From TC-15 sp034437275 (GTDB lineage: Bacteria; Chloroflexota; Anaerolineae; Aggregatilineales; Aggregatilineaceae): a DNA stretch of 64,000 bases. The notes under the pieces are model-generated. The model had not been told where the DNA came from and searched no databases. It saw only the letters and a list, made by a program, of their open reading frames with translations. Each line of letters opens with the position of its first letter. Positions within the stretch are counted from its first letter, which is position 1. This document shows positions 1 through 8,614 of this stretch, one piece after another. Position numbers and translations under genes: made by a program. The stretch is taken from NCBI GenBank assembly GCA_034437275.1, contig DAOTUD010000037.1, positions 21,314 to 85,313 on the forward strand, given 5' to 3'.

Positions 1-760
1 GGTCGCGCTCGCCATGCCCGGTAGTGAAGTAAATCTTGATCGCGCCCGCCTGGGCAACCTGGTTCAAGCCTTCGGAAATCTCGCGCTCATCGACCGGGCC
101 GAGATAAATCGGCGAGTAGCGCAAGCGCTGGCTGCCATCCGGATCGGCGACATATTCCAGTTCGCCCTCTGCGTTGAGGACGTTCAGGAACAAGGTACCG
201 TCATAGCCCGGCTGGTAGCCATACAGGGCCGCCACATCCGGCTTTTCGTCGGGATCGATGTACTGCACCTGGATCGCACCGTCGCCATACACCTCATACT
301 GGCGCAGCAGCAGGTCGGCCTTTTCCTGCTCGGCCAGCTTGCGGCGGCTGAAGAACCCCACGATCCGGACCTTGTAGTCCTGGGCTTTCAGGTCTTCGAT
401 CACGTTCTGCGTGGTTCCGGAGAGCGAATAGCGCTGGATGGAAGTCAGGTCGACGGTGATGTTAGCGCGGTCCACCACGACATACACGGCCACCACCAGC
501 CCCGTAAACAGGACCGTGATCAGGAGGCTGGTCGTGCCAAAGCGGGTCTGGCGTCCGGCCAGCCAGGCCTGGAATTCGCCCGGTGCCCACCACATCCACA
601 GCGCAATGCCGCCCACGCCGACCATCACGCACAGGAAGACCCCGATGGTGATCGCGCCGCCGAACAGGTACAACAGCCCGCCGGCCACGAGCGCCAGACT
701 GCCGATGACGCTGGCCCAGCTTCCGATCGCGGGCTGGTTCAAACGATCAAAGAGATACAT
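1..760 (-). CDS. GldG-like ABC transporter-associated protein (partial, C-terminus outside window)
   Basis: Reading leftward from an ATG at 760, one frame stays open to the window edge, giving 253 codons without a stop. The protein begins MYLFDRLNQPAIG and has about three membrane segments in the first 110 residues. A soluble region follows with the phrase TTGHGERD close to the edge; a TGHGE turn is typical of GldG-type (gliding/ABC_transp_aux) proteins. The ATG lies directly after the stop of the permease gene (761-1519), so the two are almost certainly co-transcribed and translationally coupled. With the ATPase and permease upstream this completes a GldA-GldF-GldG-like exporter set of unknown substrate. 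Many non-gliding bacteria carry such sets, so motility is not implied. Confidence 0.8.
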   Translation of the reverse strand, partial: MYLFDRLNQPAIGSWASVIGSLALVAGGLLYLFGGAITIGVFLCVMVGVGGIALWMWWAPGEFQAWLAGRQTRFGTTSLLITVLFTGLVVAVYVVVDRANITVDLTSIQRYSLSGTTQNVIEDLKAQDYKVRIVGFFSRRKLAEQEKADLLLRQYEVYGDGAIQVQYIDPDEKPDVAALYGYQPGYDGTLFLNVLNAEGELEYVADPDGSQRLRYSPIYLGPVDEREISEGLNQVAQAGAIKIYFTTGHGERD

Positions 761-1519
761 TTACCGCCATCTCCGCGACTCGACCAGGCGGATCGTGATG
801 AACACCATCACGACGATCAGCCCGATGAAAAACACCACATCTTCGAAGCGGATAACACCAATCAAAAACGAGGTTGAATAATGGGCTTGCAAGCTCAACT
901 GCCGCACGATCTCGGCCACCGCGCGGTTGGGGATAATCTGCCCGGCATAGTCGCCTAACCACAGGATGAACAACACCGACATGCTCAAGTATCCGGCGAC
1001 GACCTGGTTTTCCGTGATGGCCGAGAAAAACAACCCGACCGCTAATGTCGCCCCGCCGAACAGCCAGATGCCGATATAGGCGCTGATCACCGGGCCGACA
1101 TCCAGGTCCGGGATCAACATCCCGGTCTTGTCCCGAAAAGTGGTGATCGCCAGCCAGATGACCTGGTATACCAGCGTCAGGCACAGGATCAGCGTGTAAT
1201 AGCCCCACGCCCCGATGAACTTGCCCAGGACGATATCGCTGTCGCGCGTGGGCATCGTGAGCAGCAGTTCGAGCGTGCCCTCGCGCGATTCTTCCGCGAA
1301 CAGGCGCATGGTGAGCAGCGGCGCAAAGAAAATCGTGAAGAACCCGAACGCGCCGAGCACTTCCGCGCCATCCGGGGGCAGCCGCCCCACCCGCTGGCTG
1401 AGATCGGTGTTGAACTGCCACCCGGTGAGCAGCAGAATGGCAAACGCGACGAGATACGCGATAGGTGAAGTGAAATACTGTCCCAATTCGCGCCAGGCGA
1501 TAATGCGGATATGACGCAT
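761..1519 (-). CDS. ABC-2 type transporter permease (GldF-like)
   Basis: A 252-residue integral membrane protein that starts MRHIRIIAWRELGQYF, the usual opening of ABC-2 permeases (a short cytoplasmic amphipathic helix, then SPIAYLVAFAILLLTGW as the first membrane span). Six membrane segments can be traced. A cytoplasmic loop contains EESREGTLELLLTMP, the conserved loop that contacts the ATPase in GldF/NosY-type permeases. The gene follows the ATPase gene by 4 bases and directly precedes the GldG-like gene. It should form the membrane channel of the exporter; the substrate cannot be told from sequence. Confidence 0.87.
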   Translation of the reverse strand: MRHIRIIAWRELGQYFTSPIAYLVAFAILLLTGWQFNTDLSQRVGRLPPDGAEVLGAFGFFTIFFAPLLTMRLFAEESREGTLELLLTMPTRDSDIVLGKFIGAWGYYTLILCLTLVYQVIWLAITTFRDKTGMLIPDLDVGPVISAYIGIWLFGGATLAVGLFFSAITENQVVAGYLSMSVLFILWLGDYAGQIIPNRAVAEIVRQLSLQAHYSTSFLIGVIRFEDVVFFIGLIVVMVFITIRLVESRRWR

Positions 1520-1523
1520 CGTG

Positions 1524-2462
1524 CTACCCTCCGCGCGCGCTTGATGGCTGGTCGAGACGGCTGGTCAGTTCCAGGAAGCTTTCCTCCAGCGTCAGCGCCC
1601 AGGGGCGGAGTTCCAACAGTTCCAGCCCGTGCCCCACCACCGCCGCCGAGAGCGCAGGCCGGATATCGGCCTGGGGCTTGGCGCTGACCAGATAGCCCTC
1701 CCCGTGCGATGCGACGTGCGCCACCCCAGGCACCCGGTCGAGCACCTGACGCGCTTTGCGGGCCGGGCCGCCGATCCGCACGAACAACCGCCCGCCCCGA
1801 TTCAAGCGCGCCTGCAACTGGCCGGGGGTCCCCTCGGCGATGATCTGGCCGCGGTCGATAATGACCACCCGGTCACACACCTGCTCGGCTTCGGTCAGGA
1901 TGTGCGTGCTGAGCATGACGGTGTGCCCCTCGCCCAACTCGCGGATCAGCGCGCGCAGATCATGTACCTGGTGCGGGTCCAGCCCGATGGTGGGTTCGTC
2001 CAAAATCAGCACCTCGGGATTATGTACCATCGCCTGGGCCAGCCCGACCCGCTGCCGCATCCCTTTGGACAGATTGCGAATCAGGCTGCGCGCGCGGTCG
2101 GCCATGCCCACCAGTTCCAACACCTCGTCGATACGCTGGCGGGGCTTGCTGAGGCCGCGCAGTTGGGCACAGAATTTCAGGTAGCCCCGCACCGTCATAT
2201 CCCGGTAGAGCGGCACCGTTTCCGGCAGATAGCCCACATGCCGCCGCATTTCCAGCGAGTCCGCGAACACGTCAAAACCAGCCACCCGGGCCGTACCCTC
2301 GCTGGGCGGCATGTAGCCGGTCAGGATGCGCATCGTGGTGGTCTTACCAGCCCCGTTTGGCCCCAAAAAGCCAAGAATCTGGCCTTTGTGTGCCTGGAAA
2401 CTGATCGAATCCAGCGCCAGGAACCGGCCATAGCGCTTGGTCAGGTTCTTTACGTCGATCAC
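1524..2462 (-). CDS. ABC transporter ATP-binding protein (GldA-like)
   Basis: A cytoplasmic ATPase of 312 residues. Walker A is GPNGAGKTT, the signature is LSKGMRQRVGLAQA, and Walker B plus the catalytic Glu is VLILDEPTIGLD, followed by a switch His in LSTHIL. The C-terminal 80 residues form the variable domain typical of drug/gliding exporters. I place the start at a GTG at 2462: it overlaps the TGA of the guanylate kinase gene in a GTGA arrangement and has AGGAAG just upstream. An in-frame ATG at 2498 would add 12 residues but lacks a visible ribosome site. It energises the permease encoded immediately downstream. Confidence 0.9.
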   Translation of the reverse strand: MIDVKNLTKRYGRFLALDSISFQAHKGQILGFLGPNGAGKTTTMRILTGYMPPSEGTARVAGFDVFADSLEMRRHVGYLPETVPLYRDMTVRGYLKFCAQLRGLSKPRQRIDEVLELVGMADRARSLIRNLSKGMRQRVGLAQAMVHNPEVLILDEPTIGLDPHQVHDLRALIRELGEGHTVMLSTHILTEAEQVCDRVVIIDRGQIIAEGTPGQLQARLNRGGRLFVRIGGPARKARQVLDRVPGVAHVASHGEGYLVSAKPQADIRPALSAAVVGHGLELLELRPWALTLEESFLELTSRLDQPSSARGG

Positions 2463-3406
2463 GGTGCTTCCTGAGGGATGGTGGCGCGAGGCTGCCACGT
2501 CCAGCCGGACAGATCGTGCACCGGCAGCCAGCAGTTGTAGACGAACTCCAGGTAAATGTCCGGCGGCTTGGCCGTGATGCTGACATGACTGGGCGGAACG
2601 AAATCGAAGCGCTCGTCGGAGATAGCGTCGATGGTGACGTCATGCCCCAACGCCTGCTTGAGCTTACGACGCAGCAGCACATGCGGCGGCACCGCCGGGT
2701 CCTCGACGCTGAACACCGGCAGGGAACCATCGGCGGCCCGCACGAGCACCCGATCATCGTGCTGGATCAAGGCTTTGACGGTCGTGTGAAAGGCATGGCG
2801 CGGCAGCACGCTGGCGGCGGATGGGTCGCTGTGCTGGCGCGCACGTTCGCTCAGGATGATGTGGCGCAGCGTCTCGGCAGCCGGTTCGCGCTCATCGTTG
2901 ATCACGAGATAGTGGCATTTGGGCGCGAACGTCATCTCGAAGCGCGCCCGTTCCAACCGGTCAGCCAGGGCTTCGGGGGTGATGTCGCCCCGCTGGCGGA
3001 TACGGTCGGCCAGGATGTCCAGGTTGGACGGGGTCACAAAGATCAGGATCGTGTGCTGCGGATACGCTTTGTGAATTTCCGTCGCGCCCAGAAACTCGAT
3101 ATCGGCGATCAAATCCCGGTCGGTGTTGATCGCCGCCTCGACCGGGGCACGGGGGGTCCCATACAGATCATTGAGATGCACCTGCTGCCACTCAATGAGC
3201 CGGTCGTTGGCGATCAAGTCCTCAAATTCTTGCTGCGAAACAAACCAGTGCTCGCGCCCATTTTGCTCACCGGCGCGCATGGCGCGGGTGGTCATGGTGG
3301 CTAGCTGTGGCAGATCGTCGATCCGGTCTTGCACCCGGCGCATCAGCGTATTTTTCCCTGCACCAGAGGGGCCGACCAGAATGAAAAGTGTCCCCTTGCG
3401 CGGCAT
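2459..3406 (-). CDS. gmk: Guanylate kinase with C-terminal extension
   Basis: Phosphorylates GMP/dGMP to GDP with ATP. The P-loop GPSGAGKNT and the following kinase core (TMTTRAMRAGE, GREHWFVS, LIEWQQVHLNDLYGTP) are guanylate kinase features spanning about residues 1-195. The usual enzyme is about 200 residues; this one has 315. The extra 110 residues (TTVKALIQHDDRVLVRAADG onwards) look like a degenerate Nudix-like fold: the region around VEDPAVPPHVLLRRKLKQAL has the spacing of a Nudix box but lacks its conserved Glu pattern. The start at 3406 (MPRKGTLF) is preceded by AAGGA; longer in-frame starts exist upstream but add unconserved sequence. It overlaps the ABC ATPase gene by 4 bases. Confidence 0.87.
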   Translation of the reverse strand: MPRKGTLFILVGPSGAGKNTLMRRVQDRIDDLPQLATMTTRAMRAGEQNGREHWFVSQQEFEDLIANDRLIEWQQVHLNDLYGTPRAPVEAAINTDRDLIADIEFLGATEIHKAYPQHTILIFVTPSNLDILADRIRQRGDITPEALADRLERARFEMTFAPKCHYLVINDEREPAAETLRHIILSERARQHSDPSAASVLPRHAFHTTVKALIQHDDRVLVRAADGSLPVFSVEDPAVPPHVLLRRKLKQALGHDVTIDAISDERFDFVPPSHVSITAKPPDIYLEFVYNCWLPVHDLSGWTWQPRATIPQEAP

Positions 3407-3472
3407 GACAATCCTTCCCGGTGTACTAGTTGCCCATTTCGACGCAGAGTGTAACATGCCCCCATCAAAAGG

Positions 3473-3511
3473 AAAAAACGGGCCACCCAAAGTTGCTGCG
3501 TGGCCCGTTTT
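3473..3511 (-). terminator. Rho-independent terminator after the surface-protein gene
   Basis: A perfect 12-bp inverted repeat (AAAACGGGCCAC at 3475-3486 and its complement at 3500-3511) with a 13-base loop. Read on the minus strand the stem is followed by six T residues (3478-3473). It starts 22 bases past the stop codon of the 3533-7354 gene and separates that gene from guanylate kinase. Confidence 0.85.
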
Positions 3512-3532
3512 GGTGAACGTCAGCGTGCTGGA

Positions 3533-6500
3533 TTAGTCGGCAACCATGATATCGTCGAGCCACCAGCCATCGTCAACATCACTGTTGGAGCGCGCATCCA
3601 GGCGGAAGCGGATGGTGATCTGCTGCCCGGCGTAGCTGCTCAGGTCGATCAGGCGTTTGCGCCAGGTGGTGTCAGTGCCCCACTGTGTCTCCAGAGTGGT
3701 CCAGTTGAAGCCCTCGTCGGTGGACACCTCGACGCGAACCGAATCGCCGTAACCCAGGTCGCGTTTGTCCCAATACGAGAGCGTCGGATTGGCCGTACCG
3801 GACAGATCGATGGTCCCTTCCAGCGTCAGCGACATGTCGTTGTCGTCCTCGTATTCTACGCCGTCACCAGGACTATCGTGGAAGACTTGCCCGGCGATCC
3901 CGAAGTCAACCCGAACTTGCTGGTTACCGTAGTATTCATAGTATTCGACCACAACGGTATGGTTACCCTTGTCGAGCGTGACACTGCCGACATCGGGATC
4001 ATTATCGTTGTATCCCCGGTTCACCCACGCATCGATCACGGTGTTCCCGTCGACAATCACCCGGACACCATCATCCGAACGCGCTTCGATCCAGTACGTC
4101 GTGCCGTCGTCGGTAACATTGATCGTGCGTGTCCATCGGATCATGAATGGAGAACCAGTGTTGATAGGGGCCGGCCAGGTCCCGTCATCGCCGGGTTCGA
4201 CGATATCACCATTGTACGTCTCGGTACCGATCAGTTCGCCCGGTTCGAAGATATGGTCGCCATCGTCCTGGTAGTACTCGGCGGTCCAGCCACCCGGCCC
4301 GAGTGCCGCACCACTGCCGATCATGCGCAGGCCGGGCACGCGGTCCCAGGTATGATCCATGACCCAGTAGTCGTTCAGAGTCTCAGCATTTTCGAAGAAG
4401 GACGGGTTTAGCGTATGGACTGCCTCACGCCCATCACGGTCCACGACCCACACATCGTCAACATACCAGCCGTCGTCAACATACGTGCTACTGACGGCAT
4501 ACAACCGGAAACGGATCTTAACCTGTTTGTCGACATAAGATGACAAATCTACCTGCCGCCGATCCCAGGACGTTGTCTGGACATTGCGATAATGCTGGAA
4601 GACCGTATCCCACCCAGTCCAGGTCTGGCCACCATCTCCGGAGGCATTGATCTCAACCAGGGTATAATCGTTATAGGTAAGATCGAAGGTCTCCCAGAAG
4701 TAGAGGGTCGGCTCGACGGTATTGGTAAGATCAACCGCCCCACGCAGTTCGAGTATTGCATTCGTGTAGTGTTTGTAGTCGACACCACCCGGGCTGTCGG
4801 TAAAGAGGCGGGATCCCCCATTGCGTTCATACACGTTCTCGGTTGAGATCGTCCAGTCCCCGCCGACATACCAGTTGCCATCACCGGACTCGAAGTTGTC
4901 AAAGAAACCGTCGGACATATTCTCGAGTTGATAAACCGGCTCGTTGTGCTCCTGGAAGCACACATCGTCGATCCACCAGCCATCGTTGACATTGGTGTCA
5001 GATGATGTCGTATCCAGCCGGAAGCGGACTTTGATCACCTGGCCGACATAGGTAGACAGGTCGACGGCCCGGCGTGTCCAGGACAGCACCGTATCGTAGC
5101 CGCGATCGGGCACATAGCGATACCCTTCGGGCATGCCGCCTTCTTCTTCATAACGCCAGATATCCGTCCACGACGACCCATCATCGGTTGACACCTCAAG
5201 GTACAGATCATCGTGGGTATAATCGATATCCCACTGGTGCCAGAACACGACTTCGGGGTCTGTCGCGCCGGTCAGGTCGAGGTCCGCATTCAAGACCAGC
5301 GAACTATTGGTATCGTCGACGTAGTTGGAGCCGGGGCTATCGGACCAGAACTGCGACCCGCTGTGTGCCGTGATCGTTTGATCGCCCGGTTGGTCTGGAT
5401 TGTAGTCCGGCCCATTCACAATCGCCCAGGTCCCCTCTGCGATCCACGAGCCAGCGCCGCCTTCCATGTTGTCGCACCAATCCGGTGTGATCACGTTGCT
5501 GGGCTTGTTGCGGATGCTGAAGTCGTCAATCCACCAGCCATCGTCCGTGTAGGAGTGGCTGCGCGCATCCAGCCGGAAGCGGAAGTATACCTCCTGCCCG
5601 ATATAATCGGACAGCGAGAGCACCGTCTGGCCCCAACTGAGGTTATCTTCCTGGTAGGCCAGTTCGCTGCCGGTCAGTGGCTGCCACGTGTAGCGACCGT
5701 CGGTCGACACCTCGGCGTAGATGTAATCATGATAGGTCAGCGCGTAGCGATGCCAGAAGACGATTTGCGGGTCAACGACGGCGGCGTTATCCAGGTCGAT
5801 CACCCCGTCCAGTTCCAGCGTGCTGTTCGAGTCATCCAGATAGTCGCCCCCGGGGCTGTCCGACCAGGCCTGGGACCCGCTGTGGGCGGCCTCGTTGCTC
5901 AAGGCCCACGTGCCACCAGCATACCAGTTTTCCGGCCCTTCCATATCGTCGGAGAAGCCAACCGTGTAGCGCTTCAACACATTGTTCTTGACGGATATAT
6001 CGTCGATCCACCACCCTGGATCGGTACGCCATGTGCCACTATTATCCAGGATGAAACGCAGTTCAACGATCTCACCGGAGAAGTCACGTCCCACGCCAGG
6101 GCCAGCGCCATCTGGGTCGCCGAAGTTCGTCAGGTCGAAGCTTTGGCGGGACCAACTCAGGTTCACTTCACTATCCTGGTGGACCACAACATCCGTCCAG
6201 TTGTTCGTCCCCGCGATAGCCACACTGACAATCGCGCTCGCCCCCCAGTCGAGATCATAGCTATCCCAGAATTCCAGCGTAGGCTGGGTCGCGCCGACCA
6301 GATCGATATAGCCGCGCAGCGCCAGAATACAGTAGGAATAGTCATCGTACTCGCTGCCGGGGCTGTCCGACCAGGCGGTGGATGGGCTGCGATACTTTTC
6401 GTCAGAAAGCGCCCAGTTACACTCGCCCTCATCCATCATCCCCCCTGGATCGTCGATAAACACCACCGCACGCGCCCCCCAACCGCTGTCGTACAGTTCG

Positions 6501-7354
6501 ACGACAACGTCGTTCGCGCCGGCGCTCGAAGGGGTGAAGTTGATCTCAACCCAGTTGGAGTAGCTCGGACTCCAGCTCCACTCGTCAAACAGCAAATCGC
6601 CGCCGACCCACACCCGCATCCCGTCATCCTTACGGAGGCGCAGCGTATATTCCTGGTCTTCCAACGCCGCAATCGTGGTGTAGCGCGCATAGAAGTTGTC
6701 GGTAATGCCACCCCCCGGGCTGCCTCCCCAGTAGAAGTCCAGTTCATCATGCGTGGTTTGCCAGTCCCCACTGCCGGGCGGCATACTGGTCATATCCGGC
6801 TCATAGGACACGCCATCGGTGTTGGACAAATTCCAATACTCGGCATCCCACTCGCCCAGCACACCATCAAAATCAAACTTCCACCAGTCCTGCTCGCTCC
6901 CGTCATCTTCGAACGGGTAGCCGAAGTTCTGATCAGGCGGCGTCGGGCTGGGGCCAGGGGTTGGCGTGTTGGATGGCGTTGGCGATGGTGTGATCGGGGT
7001 TGACGTCAGTGATGGCCCCACCGTCGGGGTTGCAGTTGACGGGGCCGGTGTGTTGGTTGCCAGGCCCGGGTTTTCCGGCGTAAAGGACGCGACCGCTGCC
7101 ACCTGGGTCCAGAATTCGTCCGCTTCGAGCGGTTCACGCGGCTCAATCGTCCCCCCCAGCAAATTGTAGACCGTGTTGCTGAAGACATTGCCGACCGCCG
7201 GCCCGGTAATGGCCAGCACAGCAATAATCGCGAGTGTAACCAGCGTGAGGATCAGCACATATTCAACCAGTGCTTGACCGCCAGCTCGTGATCTGGAGGT
7301 GAGTCGGGACCAGAGTTTGCTAAGGCTGCGCCTGTTGGCTCTGTGGTCAGACAT
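3533..7354 (-). CDS. Flp-pilin-anchored giant surface protein with jelly-roll repeats and PA14-like domains
   Basis: 1273 residues. Residues 24-50 (AGGQALVEYVLILTLVTLA) match the Gly-Gln-x-x-x-Glu/hydrophobic segment of Flp/TadE-type pilins. A Thr-Pro-Ser linker follows at about 92-140. A PA14-like module (about 145-305) comes next, then five related beta-sandwich repeats of about 150 residues. Each repeat carries a DSPG motif near its start and ends with a D-G/P-G-W-W-I-D-D type motif, as in immune-inhibitor-A/MAM-like jelly rolls. The fifth repeat is interrupted by a second PA14-like insert (ARSDDGVRVIVDGNTVID). The Flp-like N-terminus would place the repeats outside the cell, possibly on a pilus-like fibre; PA14 modules often bind sugars. 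No catalytic motif is visible. The gene is monocistronic and followed by a strong terminator. Confidence 0.8.
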   Translation of the reverse strand: MSDHRANRRSLSKLWSRLTSRSRAGGQALVEYVLILTLVTLAIIAVLAITGPAVGNVFSNTVYNLLGGTIEPREPLEADEFWTQVAAVASFTPENPGLATNTPAPSTATPTVGPSLTSTPITPSPTPSNTPTPGPSPTPPDQNFGYPFEDDGSEQDWWKFDFDGVLGEWDAEYWNLSNTDGVSYEPDMTSMPPGSGDWQTTHDELDFYWGGSPGGGITDNFYARYTTIAALEDQEYTLRLRKDDGMRVWVGGDLLFDEWSWSPSYSNWVEINFTPSSAGANDVVVELYDSGWGARAVVFIDDPGGMMDEGECNWALSDEKYRSPSTAWSDSPGSEYDDYSYCILALRGYIDLVGATQPTLEFWDSYDLDWGASAIVSVAIAGTNNWTDVVVHQDSEVNLSWSRQSFDLTNFGDPDGAGPGVGRDFSGEIVELRFILDNSGTWRTDPGWWIDDISVKNNVLKRYTVGFSDDMEGPENWYAGGTWALSNEAAHSGSQAWSDSPGGDYLDDSNSTLELDGVIDLDNAAVVDPQIVFWHRYALTYHDYIYAEVSTDGRYTWQPLTGSELAYQEDNLSWGQTVLSLSDYIGQEVYFRFRLDARSHSYTDDGWWIDDFSIRNKPSNVITPDWCDNMEGGAGSWIAEGTWAIVNGPDYNPDQPGDQTITAHSGSQFWSDSPGSNYVDDTNSSLVLNADLDLTGATDPEVVFWHQWDIDYTHDDLYLEVSTDDGSSWTDIWRYEEEGGMPEGYRYVPDRGYDTVLSWTRRAVDLSTYVGQVIKVRFRLDTTSSDTNVNDGWWIDDVCFQEHNEPVYQLENMSDGFFDNFESGDGNWYVGGDWTISTENVYERNGGSRLFTDSPGGVDYKHYTNAILELRGAVDLTNTVEPTLYFWETFDLTYNDYTLVEINASGDGGQTWTGWDTVFQHYRNVQTTSWDRRQVDLSSYVDKQVKIRFRLYAVSSTYVDDGWYVDDVWVVDRDGREAVHTLNPSFFENAETLNDYWVMDHTWDRVPGLRMIGSGAALGPGGWTAEYYQDDGDHIFEPGELIGTETYNGDIVEPGDDGTWPAPINTGSPFMIRWTRTINVTDDGTTYWIEARSDDGVRVIVDGNTVIDAWVNRGYNDNDPDVGSVTLDKGNHTVVVEYYEYYGNQQVRVDFGIAGQVFHDSPGDGVEYEDDNDMSLTLEGTIDLSGTANPTLSYWDKRDLGYGDSVRVEVSTDEGFNWTTLETQWGTDTTWRKRLIDLSSYAGQQITIRFRLDARSNSDVDDGWWLDDIMVAD

Positions 7355-7403
7355 CTACCTATGCCCTCCTATTCTGACGGGTCATTGTTTTCTATATCAC
7401 CTA

Positions 7404-7419
7404 ATTATAGTGCATTATA
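7404..7419 (-). promoter_or_regulatory. Possible promoter -10 elements for the giant surface protein
   Basis: On the minus strand two TATAAT hexamers occur in tandem (7419-7414 and 7409-7404), about 50-60 bases before the start codon at 7354, in an AT-rich stretch of an otherwise GC-rich sequence. No convincing -35 hexamer is seen at 16-18 bases from either. Confidence 0.35.
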
Positions 7420-7465
7420 CGCACAATTTCGGATACTAACCGTGTTGTCTCATCCTTTATGGTAC

Positions 7466-7494
7466 CTGACTCTGGACCAAATCGGGCTTATATT
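7466..7494 (+). promoter_or_regulatory. Candidate sigma70-type promoter for the 28-gene run
   Basis: CTGACT (7466-7471), a 17-base spacer and TATATT (7489-7494) match the vegetative promoter consensus at 4/6 and 5/6 positions. The site lies in the divergent intergenic region 7355-7612, about 120 bases before folD, the first gene of the long plus-strand run. No transcription data support it. Confidence 0.42.
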
Positions 7495-7612
7495 TTGTAG
7501 AAGAGTTGTCGGAAATCATTGACAAATGACCACAGTCAAACGCGCCAGCCGTCACTAGTGAACAACGACAGGCCATGTTAGGCTACAGGCACACACAGTT
7601 CAAGAAACTTAG

Positions 7613-8521
7613 ATGAAAGGTGCAATTCAGTATATGACAGCCAAAAAAATTGATGGTAAAGCTATCGCCGCCCGCATCCAGGATCAAATCGCCGACGCTG
7701 TTCAGAAGATGCAAGCCGAACACGGTATCGTGCCGGGGTTGGCCGCGGTGCTGGTCGGTGAGGACCCGGCCTCGCAGCAGTATGTCCGCATGAAGCGCAA
7801 ACGCTGCGAAAAGGTCGGGATCGCCTCGTTCGGGCACACGCTGCCCGCCGATGCCACCCAGGAGCAGGTCGAGGCGTTGGTCAAGGAACTCAACGCCGAC
7901 CCGAAAGTGCACGGCATTCTGGTCCAGTTGCCGCTGCCCGATCATCTCGACGAAGAGAAAATCCTTAGCCTGATCGAACTGCACAAGGACGTGGATGGCT
8001 TCCATCCCGTCAATATCGGTCGGCTGGCGATGAAGGGCCGCGACCCGCTGTTCATCCCCTGCACACCGCACGGCGTGATCGTGCTGCTGGAAGAAGCTGG
8101 CGCACAACTCGAAGGCGCTGAGGCGGTGGTGTTGGGCCGCAGCAACATCGTCGGGCTGCCTGCTGCGATGCTGCTGATCCATCGCAACGCGACGGTCACC
8201 GTCTGCCACAGCCGCACGAAAGACCTGCCGGGGGTGTGCCGCCGGGCCGATATCCTGGTGGCGGCAGTCGGGCGTCCCAAGATGGTCAAGTCCGACTGGG
8301 TGAAACCGGGGGCCTACGTGATCGACGTGGGATCGAACAAAGTCGACGACCCCGAAGCCAAGCGCGGCTATCGCTGGGTAGGCGATGTCGATTATGACGA
8401 GGTTAAGGAAGTCGCAGGCGCGCTGACGCCGTCGCCGGGTGGCGTGGGGCCGATGACAATTGCGATGCTGCTGAAAAACACCTGGCGCGGCGCGGAACTG
8501 GTGGTGTCCGGGCAGGTCTAG
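7613..8521 (+). CDS. folD: Bifunctional methylene-THF dehydrogenase / methenyl-THF cyclohydrolase FolD
   Basis: Interconverts 5,10-methylene-, 5,10-methenyl- and 10-formyl-tetrahydrofolate in the cytoplasm. All FolD hallmarks are present over 302 residues: the catalytic Tyr57-x3-Lys61 in YVRMK, VQLPLPDHLD, KDVDGFHPVN, the PCTPHGV motif, the NAD(P) loop GRSNIVGLPAA, and the C-terminal TPSPGGVGPMT. Length is normal. A second ATG at 7634 (MTAKKIDG) is an equally plausible start and fits the family N-terminus well; AAGGTG lies 12 bases before it. It is the first gene of the purine-associated run. In purine fermenters FolD handles the one-carbon unit released from the imidazole ring, which may explain its place here. 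Confidence 0.95.
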   Translation: MKGAIQYMTAKKIDGKAIAARIQDQIADAVQKMQAEHGIVPGLAAVLVGEDPASQQYVRMKRKRCEKVGIASFGHTLPADATQEQVEALVKELNADPKVHGILVQLPLPDHLDEEKILSLIELHKDVDGFHPVNIGRLAMKGRDPLFIPCTPHGVIVLLEEAGAQLEGAEAVVLGRSNIVGLPAAMLLIHRNATVTVCHSRTKDLPGVCRRADILVAAVGRPKMVKSDWVKPGAYVIDVGSNKVDDPEAKRGYRWVGDVDYDEVKEVAGALTPSPGGVGPMTIAMLLKNTWRGAELVVSGQV

Positions 8522-8614
8522 CTCTTTGGTCTTCATCTGGGCGCGCACCACGCGATCTTTCTCCCTCATCATATGTTGTGAGTGCGCGCTCAGCAATTTG
8601 AGGAAAACTTCATC

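Noticed and set aside
14..877. 287-codon plus-strand open frame at the left edge
   Set aside because: It is antisense to the GldG-like and permease genes, whose minus-strand translations are clearly membrane proteins of a known family.
5213..7003. 596-codon plus-strand open frame opposite the giant surface protein
   Set aside because: No domain or start signal; the minus-strand frame has clear repeats and a pilin-like anchor.
7519..7524. Perfect TTGACA upstream of folD as a -35 element
   Set aside because: No -10-like hexamer lies 16-18 bases downstream; the nearby CTGACT/TATATT pair fits better.
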